From Sandaracinaceae bacterium (GTDB lineage Bacteria > Myxococcota_A > Polyangia > Polyangiales > Houyiibacteriaceae), in assembly GCA_016706685.1 (NCBI GenBank), contig JADJJE010000058.1, forward strand, positions 1 to 53,256: a stretch of DNA of 53,256 bases, written 5' to 3'. Positions 18,801 through 27,768 of this stretch are shown one piece after another. The position numbers and the translations under genes are program-made. Within the stretch, counting starts at the first letter, position 1; the number at the start of each line of letters is the position of its first letter. The notes below the pieces were generated by a model. It was given only the letters and a program-made list of their open reading frames with translations, was not told where the DNA came from and made no database searches.

Positions 18801-19016
18801 CCCGCTGGGGGCCCCTTGGTAGCCGCCCGTGCTGGATGGTGATGGAGCGATGCCGTCGTCGGTGGGGCTGTACTCGGCGGTCCGCTCGGCCTCTGGGCTC
18901 TCCGGAGAGGGCGGGCTGCCGCCGGTGTCCACCTCGTGCTGGTTCGCGTGGTGGTAGGCGCTTGGGCTGCAGGCGCACAGGAACAGGAAGACGAGGGTTC
19001 GACGCAGGTGGTTCAC
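15822..19016 (-). CDS. VIT-VWA surface lipoprotein with DUF2135-like C-terminal domain
   Basis: The 1,064-residue product begins MNHLRRTLVFLFLCACSPSA (lipobox FLCAC). After a Ser/Pro/Glu-rich linker, about residues 115-240 form a VIT domain (RDVRVRVHVEGFRARTVVDH, YALPPEASVSSYAMYLG). A von Willebrand A domain follows at about 390-570 with a MIDAS-type DTSLS (DxSxS) after VFLL. The C-terminal 110 residues (LRVTMTWNTDNTDIDLWVTD, YHVQAHYYSNNGNRLVA) look like DUF2135, which is often fused to VWA domains. This is the inter-alpha-trypsin-inhibitor heavy-chain arrangement; in bacteria it is thought to mediate surface protein interactions. The gene overlaps no neighbour. Confidence 0.85.
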   Translation of the reverse strand: MNHLRRTLVFLFLCACSPSAYHHANQHEVDTGGSPPSPESPEAERTAEYSPTDDGIAPSPSSTGGYQGAPSGAARAEMDAETSATMGGEGGASGEPEPAAQSWRRESASAHFATVSLGGGNTLELRDVRVRVHVEGFRARTVVDHIFYNPHERTLEGTFRYALPPEASVSSYAMYLGQGTQQPQFFGDVTGEEAMRRREVAMQGGSVEQVMAGVDPGAWGELRVGRLVRAEHGREVYEQVTRRRVDPALVEEVAPNTFEARVFPIQARGFHRVIVSYEQTLPRVGDELEYIFPVPEGALSSLDLQLHASTATVSSLRYTGDYRGQAVQSAGNHAFGLRVQGNTQAGRASFRLRPREAAAGVEAVVGTDPTRQDHHFALRLRGDDSLGGEGGAGAENAVFLLDTSLSEHPERFGIDVALLRAILERSSSIRRFNVVTFDAGARWLVPQWVSNDAAGRARVLELLDEVLLEGATDLSAALDALHTPPMRDAAGSAADVFVLSDGQITWGERDLPTLLRARTSPWAATRTFAYRTGLGAENTDLLRRVAGAGVFNCLSIESVPGCAVAHQRPALRVDQVIVEGRGPTGATTSEVLVAGGASSFAPGTELMVVGRLERAGAARVRLVGHLGERAVTWTRDLDLSPNGELASRAWAEVAVAHLLAGHDDEHERLAVAIGQHYKVPSRVASFLVLETDAEYEQYALREEPLAQALAQLTAQRRDGRATASARTSWSRLRRVLDASSAHHRLDQLDEGRVLQQLSSFVSQAPVDFLPGRVPVPMVMRSDVRGAYRDDMPHDAESVEHYRNEAIRRFEDEQMGAAVRALSSGVENAPASAEVARSLAYTLLSWDANAEAAELLFGVLEQRPYEPQSYRDLAGAIWLERPSITAVLFEAALAGQWDGRFRGVMTVVQEEYALFAHALIQQQPDSPLARWLRDRQQALNLRVPEGDLRVTMTWNTDNTDIDLWVTDPSDERCYYGHRDTAAGGHLLDDVTQGFGPERFQLEHAPRGEYHVQAHYYSNNGNRLVADTYVTLTITQHVGTPQQRITRRVVRLTNAGDQVSVARFQL

Positions 19017-19083
19017 GGGACCTCCGCCTAGGGAACGCCCGTCCGCCGCTGGGCTTACACCTCGGGTGCGCTATGTTCGCCGC

Positions 19084-19521
19084 ATGGACGCCCCCGAGAA
19101 CGACGCCCTCGAGCGCTTCGTCGCCAGCATCGCCACCAACCTCCAGAAGAATGGCTTCCCCAGCCGCAGCGTGGCGTTCTCGCTCGAGCGCATGTACGAG
19201 TCCGCCGCGGCCAAAGGCCTGAGCTTCAACAAGGTGCTGGAGGTGCTGGCCGAGCGCGGCGTGGCGCACGAGAAGACCCCCGAGAAGGTCATCTTCACCA
19301 GCCCGCTGCCCAGGATGCCCGAAGGCGCCGACCCCTTCGGCGGCATGGACCTGGGCGCGCTCGGCGGCATGTCCCCCGATCAGTTGATGGCCGCCGCCAA
19401 CGAGGCCGCGCAGCGCATGAGCCCCGAGCAGCTGCAGGCGCTGCAGGCCATGGTGGGGAACATGAGCCCCGAGCAGATGCAGCTGATGATGGAGCAGGCG
19501 CGCAAGCTGGGCCTGGGCTGA
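19084..19521 (+). CDS. Small protein with Met/Gln-rich STI1-like C-terminus, hypothetical
   Basis: The 145-residue product starts MDAPENDALERFVASIAT and has an N-terminal helical block (SVAFSLERMYESAAAKGLSF). The C-terminal half carries three related segments with MSPDQLMAAANEAAQ, MSPEQLQALQAMVG and MSPEQMQLMMEQARKLG, which resemble the Met/Gln-rich repeats of STI1-type chaperone-adaptor domains. No signal peptide, so cytoplasmic. The ATG at 19084 is preferred to the GTG at 19066 because the first residues before it have no conserved look. Function unknown. Confidence 0.68.
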   Translation: MDAPENDALERFVASIATNLQKNGFPSRSVAFSLERMYESAAAKGLSFNKVLEVLAERGVAHEKTPEKVIFTSPLPRMPEGADPFGGMDLGALGGMSPDQLMAAANEAAQRMSPEQLQALQAMVGNMSPEQMQLMMEQARKLGLG

Positions 19522-19546
19522 CGAGCCTCGGCGCACGGACCGCCGC

Positions 19547-21070
19547 CTACTCGCTGCAGCCGGGCAGCTGGGTCAGCTGGGCGTGGAGCGCCGCGAACTC
19601 CTCGTCGTGCTGCCCCACACGCTCTGCGGCACGGGTCAGCACCGCCGCTCCCGTGCAGTCGCCCATGACGGCCAGGTCCCATGCGCGGCTGTACCAGGCG
19701 TCGGGATCGCGCGACGTCACCAGGCCGAGCTCCACGAGCGCGCGCGTTGGCTCCTCGGTGCTGTTCGGATCCAGCGAGAGGAGATCCTCGGCGCTCGGGG
19801 TGACCAGCCACGCCGCGCTCGTCATGTCTGCGGCGTTGCCCACGGAGGAGCGAGCCGTTCCCGCTGCGAATCCCACCAGCGCGAACGTGACGACCAAGAC
19901 GAAGAACGAGAGCACGCTGCTGCCGTTCGCCGGCGGCGGTGGTCGCGGGAAGTCAGGCGCGACGCCCGCTGCGAGCATCCGGTCGTACAAGTCTGGATGA
20001 CTCTTCTGCCCTCCGCCGGGCATGACGGCCGGTAGCAGCCGGTCCTGGTGCAGCTTCTCGAGAGCACGGGCGTACGCGGGCGAGGTGTGTCCCTCGTGGG
20101 CTCCTGCGTCTGCGGCATGCTCGGCGCGGTGCATCGTGCGCGCGCCCAACAGCGAGACCACGACGAGCGCCCCCAGCAGTCCGAGGGTGGCGAGGATGCC
20201 TTGGCTCACCACGGTCGGTCGCAGCAGCAGCAGGCTCAGCGGCGCTACGGACACGCACAGACGCATGAGGTGGATGCGGCGCGGCTCGCGGAGGTGGGCC
20301 AGCTCGTGCAGCGCAACGGCGCGCAGCTCCTCCGGGTCTAGGATCTCCACGAGGCGCTCGGTGAGCGCAATGTCGTTCGACAGCGGGAACGCAAAGGCGT
20401 TCGCCGTGCGCCAACGCCAGACCATGACACGCCGCAGCGGCGTCTGAGCGCGCTCCGCGGTCTCCCGAATCAGCGCTTCCACCTCGGGGGTGGGCGCGGT
20501 CAGGAGGCCGAGCGAGTGCCACAGCGGCAACGCCGCGAAGCCCCACGCGAAGTGCAGCGTGATGGCCAGCGTCAGCACCATGCCAGTCTGGTTGTCGAAC
20601 GCGGAGGTGACGAAGGGTGCCCACACGAGCGGAGCGATGGCCCAGTAGTAGAGGGTCCCCGGCCCGAACGCGAGGTCGGCCAGGCGCTCGCGCGCGGTCC
20701 TGGCGGTGGTCAGCGACGGGTGCAGCGCCCGAAACGCGAGCTGCGCGCCAGCAGCGGCTGCGGCCATGCTCAGCACGGTGAGGACGGACGCCAGGAGGCC
20801 GAGGGGCTCCGTGGTGTAGAGGGCGAGGAACCCAACGGTCATCACCGCCACCAGGCCAGATTGCAGCGCCACCGCGCGGCACCCCTGAGCCCAGCTGGCC
20901 CGCAGCGACCAGTGCACCTCGGGGCCGGGCGCCCTGCGCTTCTGCGGCCAGCTGAGCAGGACGGTCCACACGAAGCCGATGGTGGCCCCCAGCAGCGGCC
21001 ACGACAGGAGTGGGCCGAACCACACGTGGCTCCCCAGGATCTCCGCCAGCTGCGCGCCATAGTCGCTCAC
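19547..21070 (-). CDS. M48-family membrane zinc metallopeptidase
   Basis: The 507-residue protein starts at a GTG (21070-21068). Several membrane-spanning segments occupy the first 150 residues and a further pair lies in the middle. The motif VALHELAHLREPRR gives HExxH, and RAEHAADAGA downstream supplies the E..AD third-ligand motif of M48 peptidases (HtpX/Ste24 group). A long C-terminal periplasmic region follows another helix (VLSFFVLVVTFALVGFAAG). HtpX-type enzymes degrade misfolded membrane proteins; here the substrate is unknown. AAGGA about ten bases upstream supports the GTG. Confidence 0.8.
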   Translation of the reverse strand: MSDYGAQLAEILGSHVWFGPLLSWPLLGATIGFVWTVLLSWPQKRRAPGPEVHWSLRASWAQGCRAVALQSGLVAVMTVGFLALYTTEPLGLLASVLTVLSMAAAAAGAQLAFRALHPSLTTARTARERLADLAFGPGTLYYWAIAPLVWAPFVTSAFDNQTGMVLTLAITLHFAWGFAALPLWHSLGLLTAPTPEVEALIRETAERAQTPLRRVMVWRWRTANAFAFPLSNDIALTERLVEILDPEELRAVALHELAHLREPRRIHLMRLCVSVAPLSLLLLRPTVVSQGILATLGLLGALVVVSLLGARTMHRAEHAADAGAHEGHTSPAYARALEKLHQDRLLPAVMPGGGQKSHPDLYDRMLAAGVAPDFPRPPPPANGSSVLSFFVLVVTFALVGFAAGTARSSVGNAADMTSAAWLVTPSAEDLLSLDPNSTEEPTRALVELGLVTSRDPDAWYSRAWDLAVMGDCTGAAVLTRAAERVGQHDEEFAALHAQLTQLPGCSE

Positions 21071-21132
21071 GTTCCGTCATCCTTCACCAAGACGCACCCG
21101 AAGGCGACGAGGTGTTCTCACCGCGAAGACGC

Positions 21133-21792
21133 TCAGGCACGAACGAACCAGCGCTTACCGTCTCGGAGCGTCAACTGGAACGCAGCTGCGTCCTGGCAGC
21201 AGCGCGCGAACAGCGAGTGCGCCTCGTCGTCGCTCAGCGCGTCGTCCACGCGGAAGCCCGAGAACCCGACGCCGGTCGCCTCGGCGTGGAACTCGTAGCG
21301 GAACTCGTAGTCGCCGGCATAGGCCAGCGCGATGCGTCCCTTCCAGGCGACGTTCCAGTGTTCCCCAGCGGGCTGAAAGTGGATGCGGTGCTCCGCCACG
21401 TCGTCGTGACCCAGCAGGTAGATGTGGAACGCGCGCTCGTCGAGGTCGGTCACGTCGAGTTCGGGCGAGTCGAGCGCATCTGCGACCAGCACGCGGTCCG
21501 CCAGGCTCGAGAACGCGAAGGGCACCTCCGCCGTGCCCACCACCCAGCCGTTGGAGCCCCACTTCGTGGAGGACAGGCTGCACGCGTGATAGTTGCCCCA
21601 GACGATGGGCGACCGGAAGTCGTCGTCGATGTCACCATCCAGGCCTTCGTCCTCTGCGTAGTACTTTGCGCTCTCGAGGTGCAGGTCGAAGACCAGGCCT
21701 CGCTCGCTCTCGAGGCGACCTGACCACTCGAGGGCCTCGATGGCGTGACCTGCGGGCCACGGGTTGCCAGGAAAGTAGATGCGTCCCTGCAT
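21133..21792 (-). CDS. Hypothetical protein, translationally coupled to the hydrolase gene
   Basis: The product (219 residues from the ATG at 21792) starts MQGRIYFPGNPWPAGHAIEA and has no signal peptide. It is rich in Asp, His and aromatic residues with alternating strands (HIYLLGHDDVAEHRIHFQPA, FRYEFHAEATGVGFSGFRVD), suggesting a beta-sandwich. The start codon overlaps the stop of the upstream hydrolase gene (TGATG), so both are made from one message. I do not recognise the family. A longer in-frame reading upstream (to 21900) overlaps the hydrolase and is rejected. Confidence 0.62.
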   Translation of the reverse strand: MQGRIYFPGNPWPAGHAIEALEWSGRLESERGLVFDLHLESAKYYAEDEGLDGDIDDDFRSPIVWGNYHACSLSSTKWGSNGWVVGTAEVPFAFSSLADRVLVADALDSPELDVTDLDERAFHIYLLGHDDVAEHRIHFQPAGEHWNVAWKGRIALAYAGDYEFRYEFHAEATGVGFSGFRVDDALSDDEAHSLFARCCQDAAAFQLTLRDGKRWFVRA

Positions 21793-22673
21793 CACCCCGG
21801 CTCGGCGATGAACGCGGCTACCAACGCGTTGAACGCGGCCGGCGCGTCGTACTGCGTGAAGTGGTTGGACTCGTCCACCACCTGGATGGCGTTGCGCCAC
21901 AGCTTGCTCTCGAGGCCAAGGCTCTCGAGATACGGAAGCCGCACGGTGCGCTCGTACTGCCCTTGAATCAGGCCGATGGGGCAGGGGTACTCGCGCACCA
22001 TGCCCACCTCGTCGGCGAGCACGCCCAGCGAGTTGGCGAGGTCACCGCGCGCGGCCGGGTCCGTGCGGGCCACCGAGGCGGCGAACCACTCGGGGATCGC
22101 GCTGTAGAAGACGGACGCCTGCCAGTGGCAGATGTCCCGGTCAGTCAGCGGGCTCGTCAGGAAGTGCGGCCCGCCCGGCATGGGGAAGAACGCGCGGCCC
22201 AGCTGCTCGTGCGTGGAGACCGGCGGCGAGCCGAAGATGAGCGCCCCCGCGGGCGAGGGCAGCCGTGAGCCCGCCTCGATCACGGCGTGCCCACCCAGGC
22301 TGTGGCCCACGAAGAAGGCCCGCTCGAGCTTCAGCGCGTTGGCGAACGCAGCGAGCGCCTCGGCATAGAAGGGCAGGGAGTAGGCGTTCTTGCCCGCGCT
22401 CTCGCGCTTCGTCATGCCGTGGCCCGGAAGGTCGAACGCCACGCGCCGGCACGTGGCCAGCGGGTTGGGCGTGCCATCGGGGAGCGTATCGGCCAGCTGG
22501 TGCTCCCACGACTCCGTGGAGCACGAGTTGGGATGCACGAACACCACCACCGGCCCCGTGCCGCCGTCGTCGTAATACGCGATGGACTGGTCGCCGAGCA
22601 GCGGCGAGCTGACGCTCACCCGCTTGGTCGCCGCAAACCTGTTGGACCCTGCTGCTTCGATCGATTCCGACAT
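21792..22673 (-). CDS. Alpha/beta hydrolase
   Basis: The 293-residue product starts MSESIEAAGSNRFAATKRVS and has an alpha/beta-hydrolase fold: an oxyanion strand VVVFVHPNSCSTESW, a cofactor-free core with AFDLPGHGMTK, the nucleophile elbow FFVGHSLGGHAV (GxSxG, Ser near residue 123), and a C-terminal catalytic-His segment (VDESNHFTQYDAPAAF). The Asp would lie in the GLIQGQYE..R strand region. The ATG at 22673 is preceded by GGGAG (spacing 8). Substrate unknown: perhaps a haloalkane dehalogenase- or epoxide-hydrolase-like ester or lactone hydrolase. First gene of a two-gene operon. Confidence 0.82.
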   Translation of the reverse strand: MSESIEAAGSNRFAATKRVSVSSPLLGDQSIAYYDDGGTGPVVVFVHPNSCSTESWEHQLADTLPDGTPNPLATCRRVAFDLPGHGMTKRESAGKNAYSLPFYAEALAAFANALKLERAFFVGHSLGGHAVIEAGSRLPSPAGALIFGSPPVSTHEQLGRAFFPMPGGPHFLTSPLTDRDICHWQASVFYSAIPEWFAASVARTDPAARGDLANSLGVLADEVGMVREYPCPIGLIQGQYERTVRLPYLESLGLESKLWRNAIQVVDESNHFTQYDAPAAFNALVAAFIAEPG

Positions 22674-22757
22674 TCGATGCTCCCACCCGTGGCGTTCACG
22701 TGTGGCGAGGGTACCCGGGCCGCCCTCACCGTGGAGCTTTTCTACCATCGGCGCGCC

Positions 22758-22786
22758 TTGTGCGGAAAAATGATGAAACGTCAATT
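22758..22786 (+). promoter_or_regulatory. Weak candidate sigma-70 promoter in the AT-rich divergent gap
   Basis: The gap between the divergent hydrolase (start 22673) and FG-GAP (start 22832) genes is the most AT-rich stretch in this part of the window (around 22760-22820). TTGTGC at 22758-22763 and TCAATT at 22781-22786 are separated by 17 bases and could be -35 and -10 elements for the FG-GAP gene. The match to consensus is partial, so this is a guess. Confidence 0.22.
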
Positions 22787-22831
22787 TTCGTCGTGCAGTC
22801 AAACATGGGTGCATGCTATTTACGGTGGGCC

Positions 22832-25800
22832 ATGCTCGCCTCCGCTCCGCTGCGCCTCGGTTTCACGCTGCACCGCGTGCTCTCGCTCCTGCCCGTGCTG
22901 GCGCTGCTGGCCTGGGCACCGCTCGCTGGCTGCGGCTCGAGCGCTGCGCCCGGGGCAGACGCCGGGCCGGACGCGGACGTCGACGGCGGGACCGACGCTG
23001 GTCAAGACGCGGCTCTCGACGGTGGCCAGGATGCAGCGCTCGACGCAGGCGCCACTGACGCAGGCGCCACCGACGCTGGCCTCGATGGGGGTGCCGACGA
23101 AGGCGTGGACCCCGGGACAGACGCGGGCGCCGATGGGAGCGTGGACCCCGACGCGGGCGCGGACGCTGGCCTCGATGGGGGCCCCGAAGACATGGGCCCC
23201 CCCGGGCCGACTGCGCCCACCATCGGAAGCGTGGAGCTGACGGGCGGCTCGGCCTGCCGCGCGTTCACCTGCACCGCCGTGGGTGTGACCGACCCTCAGG
23301 GCGACGCGGTCACGCTGCGCTACGCGTGGGAGGTGGACGGCCAGGCTGTCGCAGCGAGCGGCGCCGAGCTCCCCGTCGGCGCCGTGATGCCGGGTCAGAC
23401 CGTGGGCTGCGTGGTGGACGCCACCGACGGCAGCATGGATGGCGGCGTGCTGGTGTACGGCAGCGCGGTGGCCTCCAACGAGATGGTGGCCGCGGACGAG
23501 CCGCCCAGCGCGAGCGTGGTCATCCCTGGCCACGTGCGTGCGGGCGAGCTGCTCTCGTGCACCGTCACCGCCAGCGACGACTGCAACCCCACCCCCGCGT
23601 TCAGCACCGCGTGGTTCGTGGATGACGTGCCCGCCGGCACTGCGCCCACGCTGGACACCGACACGCTCCCGTCGGGCGCCGTGGTGCGCTGCTCCGCCAC
23701 CGTCACCGATGGTCAGAATGATCCGCGCGTGGTCGACTCGCGCGAGGAGACGGTGCGCCCCTCCACGTGGTCGCTCGAGGCCCTGACCCCCTTCGGGCGA
23801 GCGGGCTATTCGCTGGCGGTGACGGACGACCTAGACGGCGATGGCCTCGGCGAGATCGCCATCGGGGCCCCGGACACCAGCACCACCACGGCCACCCAAG
23901 CCGGCGCGGTGTACGTGGCGCACGGACGCGACCTGGTGTCCGCCACCGATCTCGAGGAGCTGCGCATGGGCACGGGCGGCTTCGTCATCGCCGGCACCTC
24001 GGGCTCCTACGACGTGGCCACCATGGGCTGCACGCCGTATCTGGTGTCGGCCTGCCCCACCATTCGCAACGTGGGCGAGCTGGACGGTGAAGACACCGGC
24101 CCCGCGGGCGCCGGCTTTGGCGCGGGGCTCGCGTGGCTGGGCGACGTGAACGGCGATGGCTTGGGCGAGCTGGTGGCCAGCGCGCCCTACGAGCTGGTGG
24201 GCAACTTGTGGCGTGGGCGCTCCTACGTGATCAGCGGTGCGGGTCTGATGCACGACCCGCTGGCGGGCGGCACGCTGGACGTGGCCGGCTTCACGGTGTT
24301 CGGTGAGTGCGGGCGCAGGCGCGATCTCGACCAGGCCATGCGCATGATCCCGGCCCCTGGGCGCGCCACCAACGCCGACATCGCGGGTCACCGGCTGGTG
24401 AGCGTGGGCGACGCCAACGGCGACGGGCTCGGTGACTTCGCGGTGAGCGCGCCCAACCACGGCAACGACGACGAGGGCTCGGTCTTCCTCATCTACGGTC
24501 GCGCGGGCGACGAGCCGCTCGACGTGGGCGAGATCTACAACCGCGGCTGCGGCGCGGTGGAGGTGTCGAACCCCGGTCCGCGTGACGGCATCGACGGCAT
24601 CGCCGCGTTCGGACCCAACGAGAGCAACAGCGCCTCGGCGCCCTCGCGCTGGGGCACCCACCTCGCCAACGCAGGAGACTTCGATGGCGACGGGTACGAC
24701 GACCTGCTGGCTCCGAGCTCCGGCCTGAGCGCCACCAACGTGGCCCACATCCTGCGGGGCGGCGCGCGCCGGCGCTCGCTGCGCCTCGCCAGCCCGAGCC
24801 CGGATGCGAGCGGCATGTGGGGCGTGCTGCTGGGGAACTTCTCGTTCAACGGCACCACCACCACGGGACGCTTCGGCGTGGGCCTGCCCTCGGGCGGGGG
24901 TGGCGACGTGAACGCCGACGGCTTCGACGACCTGGCGTTCGTGGCGCGCGACTTCGACCGCAACACCTTCATGAACGTGCTCTTCGGCCGCGCCACGGAC
25001 GACGATGGCACGCTGCGCACCGACGAGACCGTGGACAACTCGGGGCGCGGCTTCGCGGTGCCCGGCTCCATCAGTTTCACGACCACCTCGGGGCGCGCGC
25101 GCATCGTGGGTGACCTCAACGGCGACGGCTACGACGACATCGCAGCTTCCGCCGTGGGCGAGCTGACCAATCGCGGGCGCGTGTACGTGATCTACGGTGG
25201 GCCGGGCCTGACGCCCGGCGTGTCGGCCACCAGCTTGCTGGCCGGGGTGGGCGGCTTCGTGGTGGCGGGCACGCAGGACAACGAGAACCTCGGCGCGGAG
25301 CTCACCAGCGGCGACATCGACGGCGACGGCTTGGACGACCTCGTGCTGGGCGCGCCCGGCTTCGACAGCGACGCGGGCTGGGACGCGGGCCGCGTGCTGG
25401 TGGTGTTCGGCACGGACACCCACGGCGCCATCGACCTGCGCGGCAGCAGCGAGCCCGACGTGCTGCGCGGAACGGTGGAAAGCCAGTCTCTGGTGGGCGG
25501 CCGCGGCGACGACTTGCTGGTGGGCCTGGGCGGCGCCGACGTGCCTCTCGGGTGGCGAAGGCGACGACCTCATGGAGTTGGGCGACGCCACGTTCCGCCG
25601 GGTGCGCGGCGGCCGGGGTGAAGACACGCTCACACTCGCCAGCAGCTCGGGCGACCTCGACCTGCGCACGGTGCGAAGCCGGGTGGAGGGCGTGGAGCGC
25701 TTTGCCCTCAGCGGCCAGACGCTCACGGTCTCGCGCATCACCGCGCTGCGCGTGTCGGACCACTCGCGCGTCACCGTGCAGGGCAGCGGCCGGCTGCTCA

Positions 25801-27764
25801 CCACCCCGGGCGACGGCTGGATGTCCCACGGCCTGCTCGCGGTGAGCGGGCGCACCTACCGGGTGCTGCGCTCGGGAGACGCCGAGCTGCGGGTGGAGGT
25901 CACGCTCGAGACGGCCATCCCGCCCACCGTGTCGGACGCGCCATGGGCAGTCCCCGAGAACCCCACGGCAGGACAGGTGCTGGGCGCCGTCACGGCGGTG
26001 GACCCCGACGGTGACTCGAGCGCCATGCTGTTCGCCATGAGCGCCGACCCGAGCGGGGCGCTGGCCATCGACAGCGCGACGGGCGCGCTCAGCGTGACGT
26101 CGCCCGCGTGGTTCGACTTCGAGGCGCAGCGCGGCGAGTGGGCCGTGGTGGTGAGCGTCACGGACGAGAGCGGCCTCGAGACCCTCACCAGCATCCCCAT
26201 GAGCGTGGCCGACGTGAACGAGGCCCCTGGCTTTCCGGAAGGAGCCCTGGTGTGGAACGTGGAAGAGGGCACGCCCGGCCCCTTTGGCAACATCGGCGCG
26301 CGCGACGTGGACGCGGGCGACACGCTCACCTACTCGGTGGCCACCGACCCGGCGGGCCTGTTCGCCATTGACCCCGTCACGGGTGAGGTCACCCTCGCCA
26401 TGGGCGCCACGCTCGACTTCGAGAGCGCCGCGCTGCACCAGCTCTCGTTCACGGCCACGGACGCGGCCGGCTTGTCCACGCAGCGCGCCGTGACGGTGCA
26501 CGTGGGCGACATCGACGTGGTGGAGCGCGACCTGCGCCTGACGTTCGACCTGCGGGAGTGGTCCACGCGCGACGACGACCTGGCCCAGACGTCGGCCGGG
26601 CTCGAGATCTTCGGCCTCACGACCTCGGGCCAGACCGAGTACTGCTACACGGTGCCGGCCAGCGACGCGATCCACACCGAGAACTTCTCCACGTCGTGGA
26701 ACGGCGGCTGGCCCAGCGCACCCATGTCGGTGGAGGCCGAGTACAGCGGGACGTTCTGCGCCAGCACCTCCGTGGTCTATGACGAAGGGTCGTGGAACGC
26801 GAGCGTGCCGGTGGACGTGCACCTGGGCATCCCGGACGAGGTGGCGCCGGGCTCCACGTTCACGCTCACGTCGTCGGCCACGCCTGTGGACGAGGGCGCC
26901 GCGCTGTGGGGCACGTCACCCGGGCTCGCGTTCGAGTTCGGCATGCGGCTCAGCAACGTGAACTTCTACCTCGCGGGCTGCGACAACCTGGTCACCGACA
27001 CGTGCGCCGTAGCGTTCGACCGCCGCAACATCACCACCAGCTTCCGCGACCAGTGGGGCACCGACTCGTTCGCGTGGACCGCAGGCAAGCTGGACGACCC
27101 GGGTCGCTTCGTGCTCACCGTGGCCGAGCCCATCGAGGTGGACGGCCACGACATCGTCATCGACTGGGACGACTACTGGTTCAGCATCGCGCGGCAGCTG
27201 GGGTTGCCCTCCAACACGGGCAGCTTCCAGTACCAGCTGGGCGGCAACAACTCGAGCTCCGGGATGATCGCCACCATGGACTACGCCATCTTCAACACGG
27301 ACGTGGTGTTCCGCAGCGCCGCGTCGTCCGTGGTGGCCCTCGAGGTGCTGGGCGTGGACGGCATGCTCACGTTCGAGGACGGGACCATGGTGCCCTTCCG
27401 CCTGGGCACGCCGCAGCAGGTGACCGTGCCCGCTGATGGCGACGTGGATGGTGACGGCGACGTGGACGTCTCGGTGACCTTCTTCCTGGACGCCGAGTTC
27501 ACCAACGAGTTCGCCCACGCCGAGCGCGCGGGCTACGCGCTCTCCGGCGGCTTCGGGAGGACCCGCGTGGTGTCGGTCGCGGGCGACGTGTTGGTCAACC
27601 GCCGCTTCGGGCCCGCGCTCGAGCAGCTGTGCGCGCCGCGCGTGGGTGGCCAGGAGATCCCCATCACCTGCTTCACCAGCGGCGAGACCACCACCCACGA
27701 GTACCGGCCGAGCGGCTTCAACGAGCCCCGCATCCTCGGTGGCATCGACCTGGCCACGCCCTGA
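22832..27764 (+). CDS. Giant FG-GAP / RTX-like / cadherin-repeat lipoprotein, one-base frameshift
   Basis: About 1,640 residues if the frameshift is ignored. Lipoprotein signal (LPVLALLAWAPLAGC), then a long DAG/DGG-rich linker. Two Ig-like blocks lead into seven FG-GAP-type beta-propeller repeats with Ca2+-binding loops such as DLDGDGLGEIAIGAP, DVNGDGLGELVASAP, DANGDGLGDFAVSAP, DFDGDGYDDLLAP, DLNGDGYDDIAAS and DIDGDGLDDLVLGAP. An RTX-like GGRGDDLLVGLGGADV block and two cadherin repeats (VDPDGD..., RDVDAGDTLTYSV) follow. At 25544-25545 one extra C shifts the frame exactly inside the RTX-like block; restoring it gives ADVLSGGEGDDLMELGD, a perfect repeat continuation. Probable Ca2+-dependent surface adhesin. 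The indel may be real or a sequencing error. Confidence 0.85.
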
Positions 27765-27768
27765 CGGT

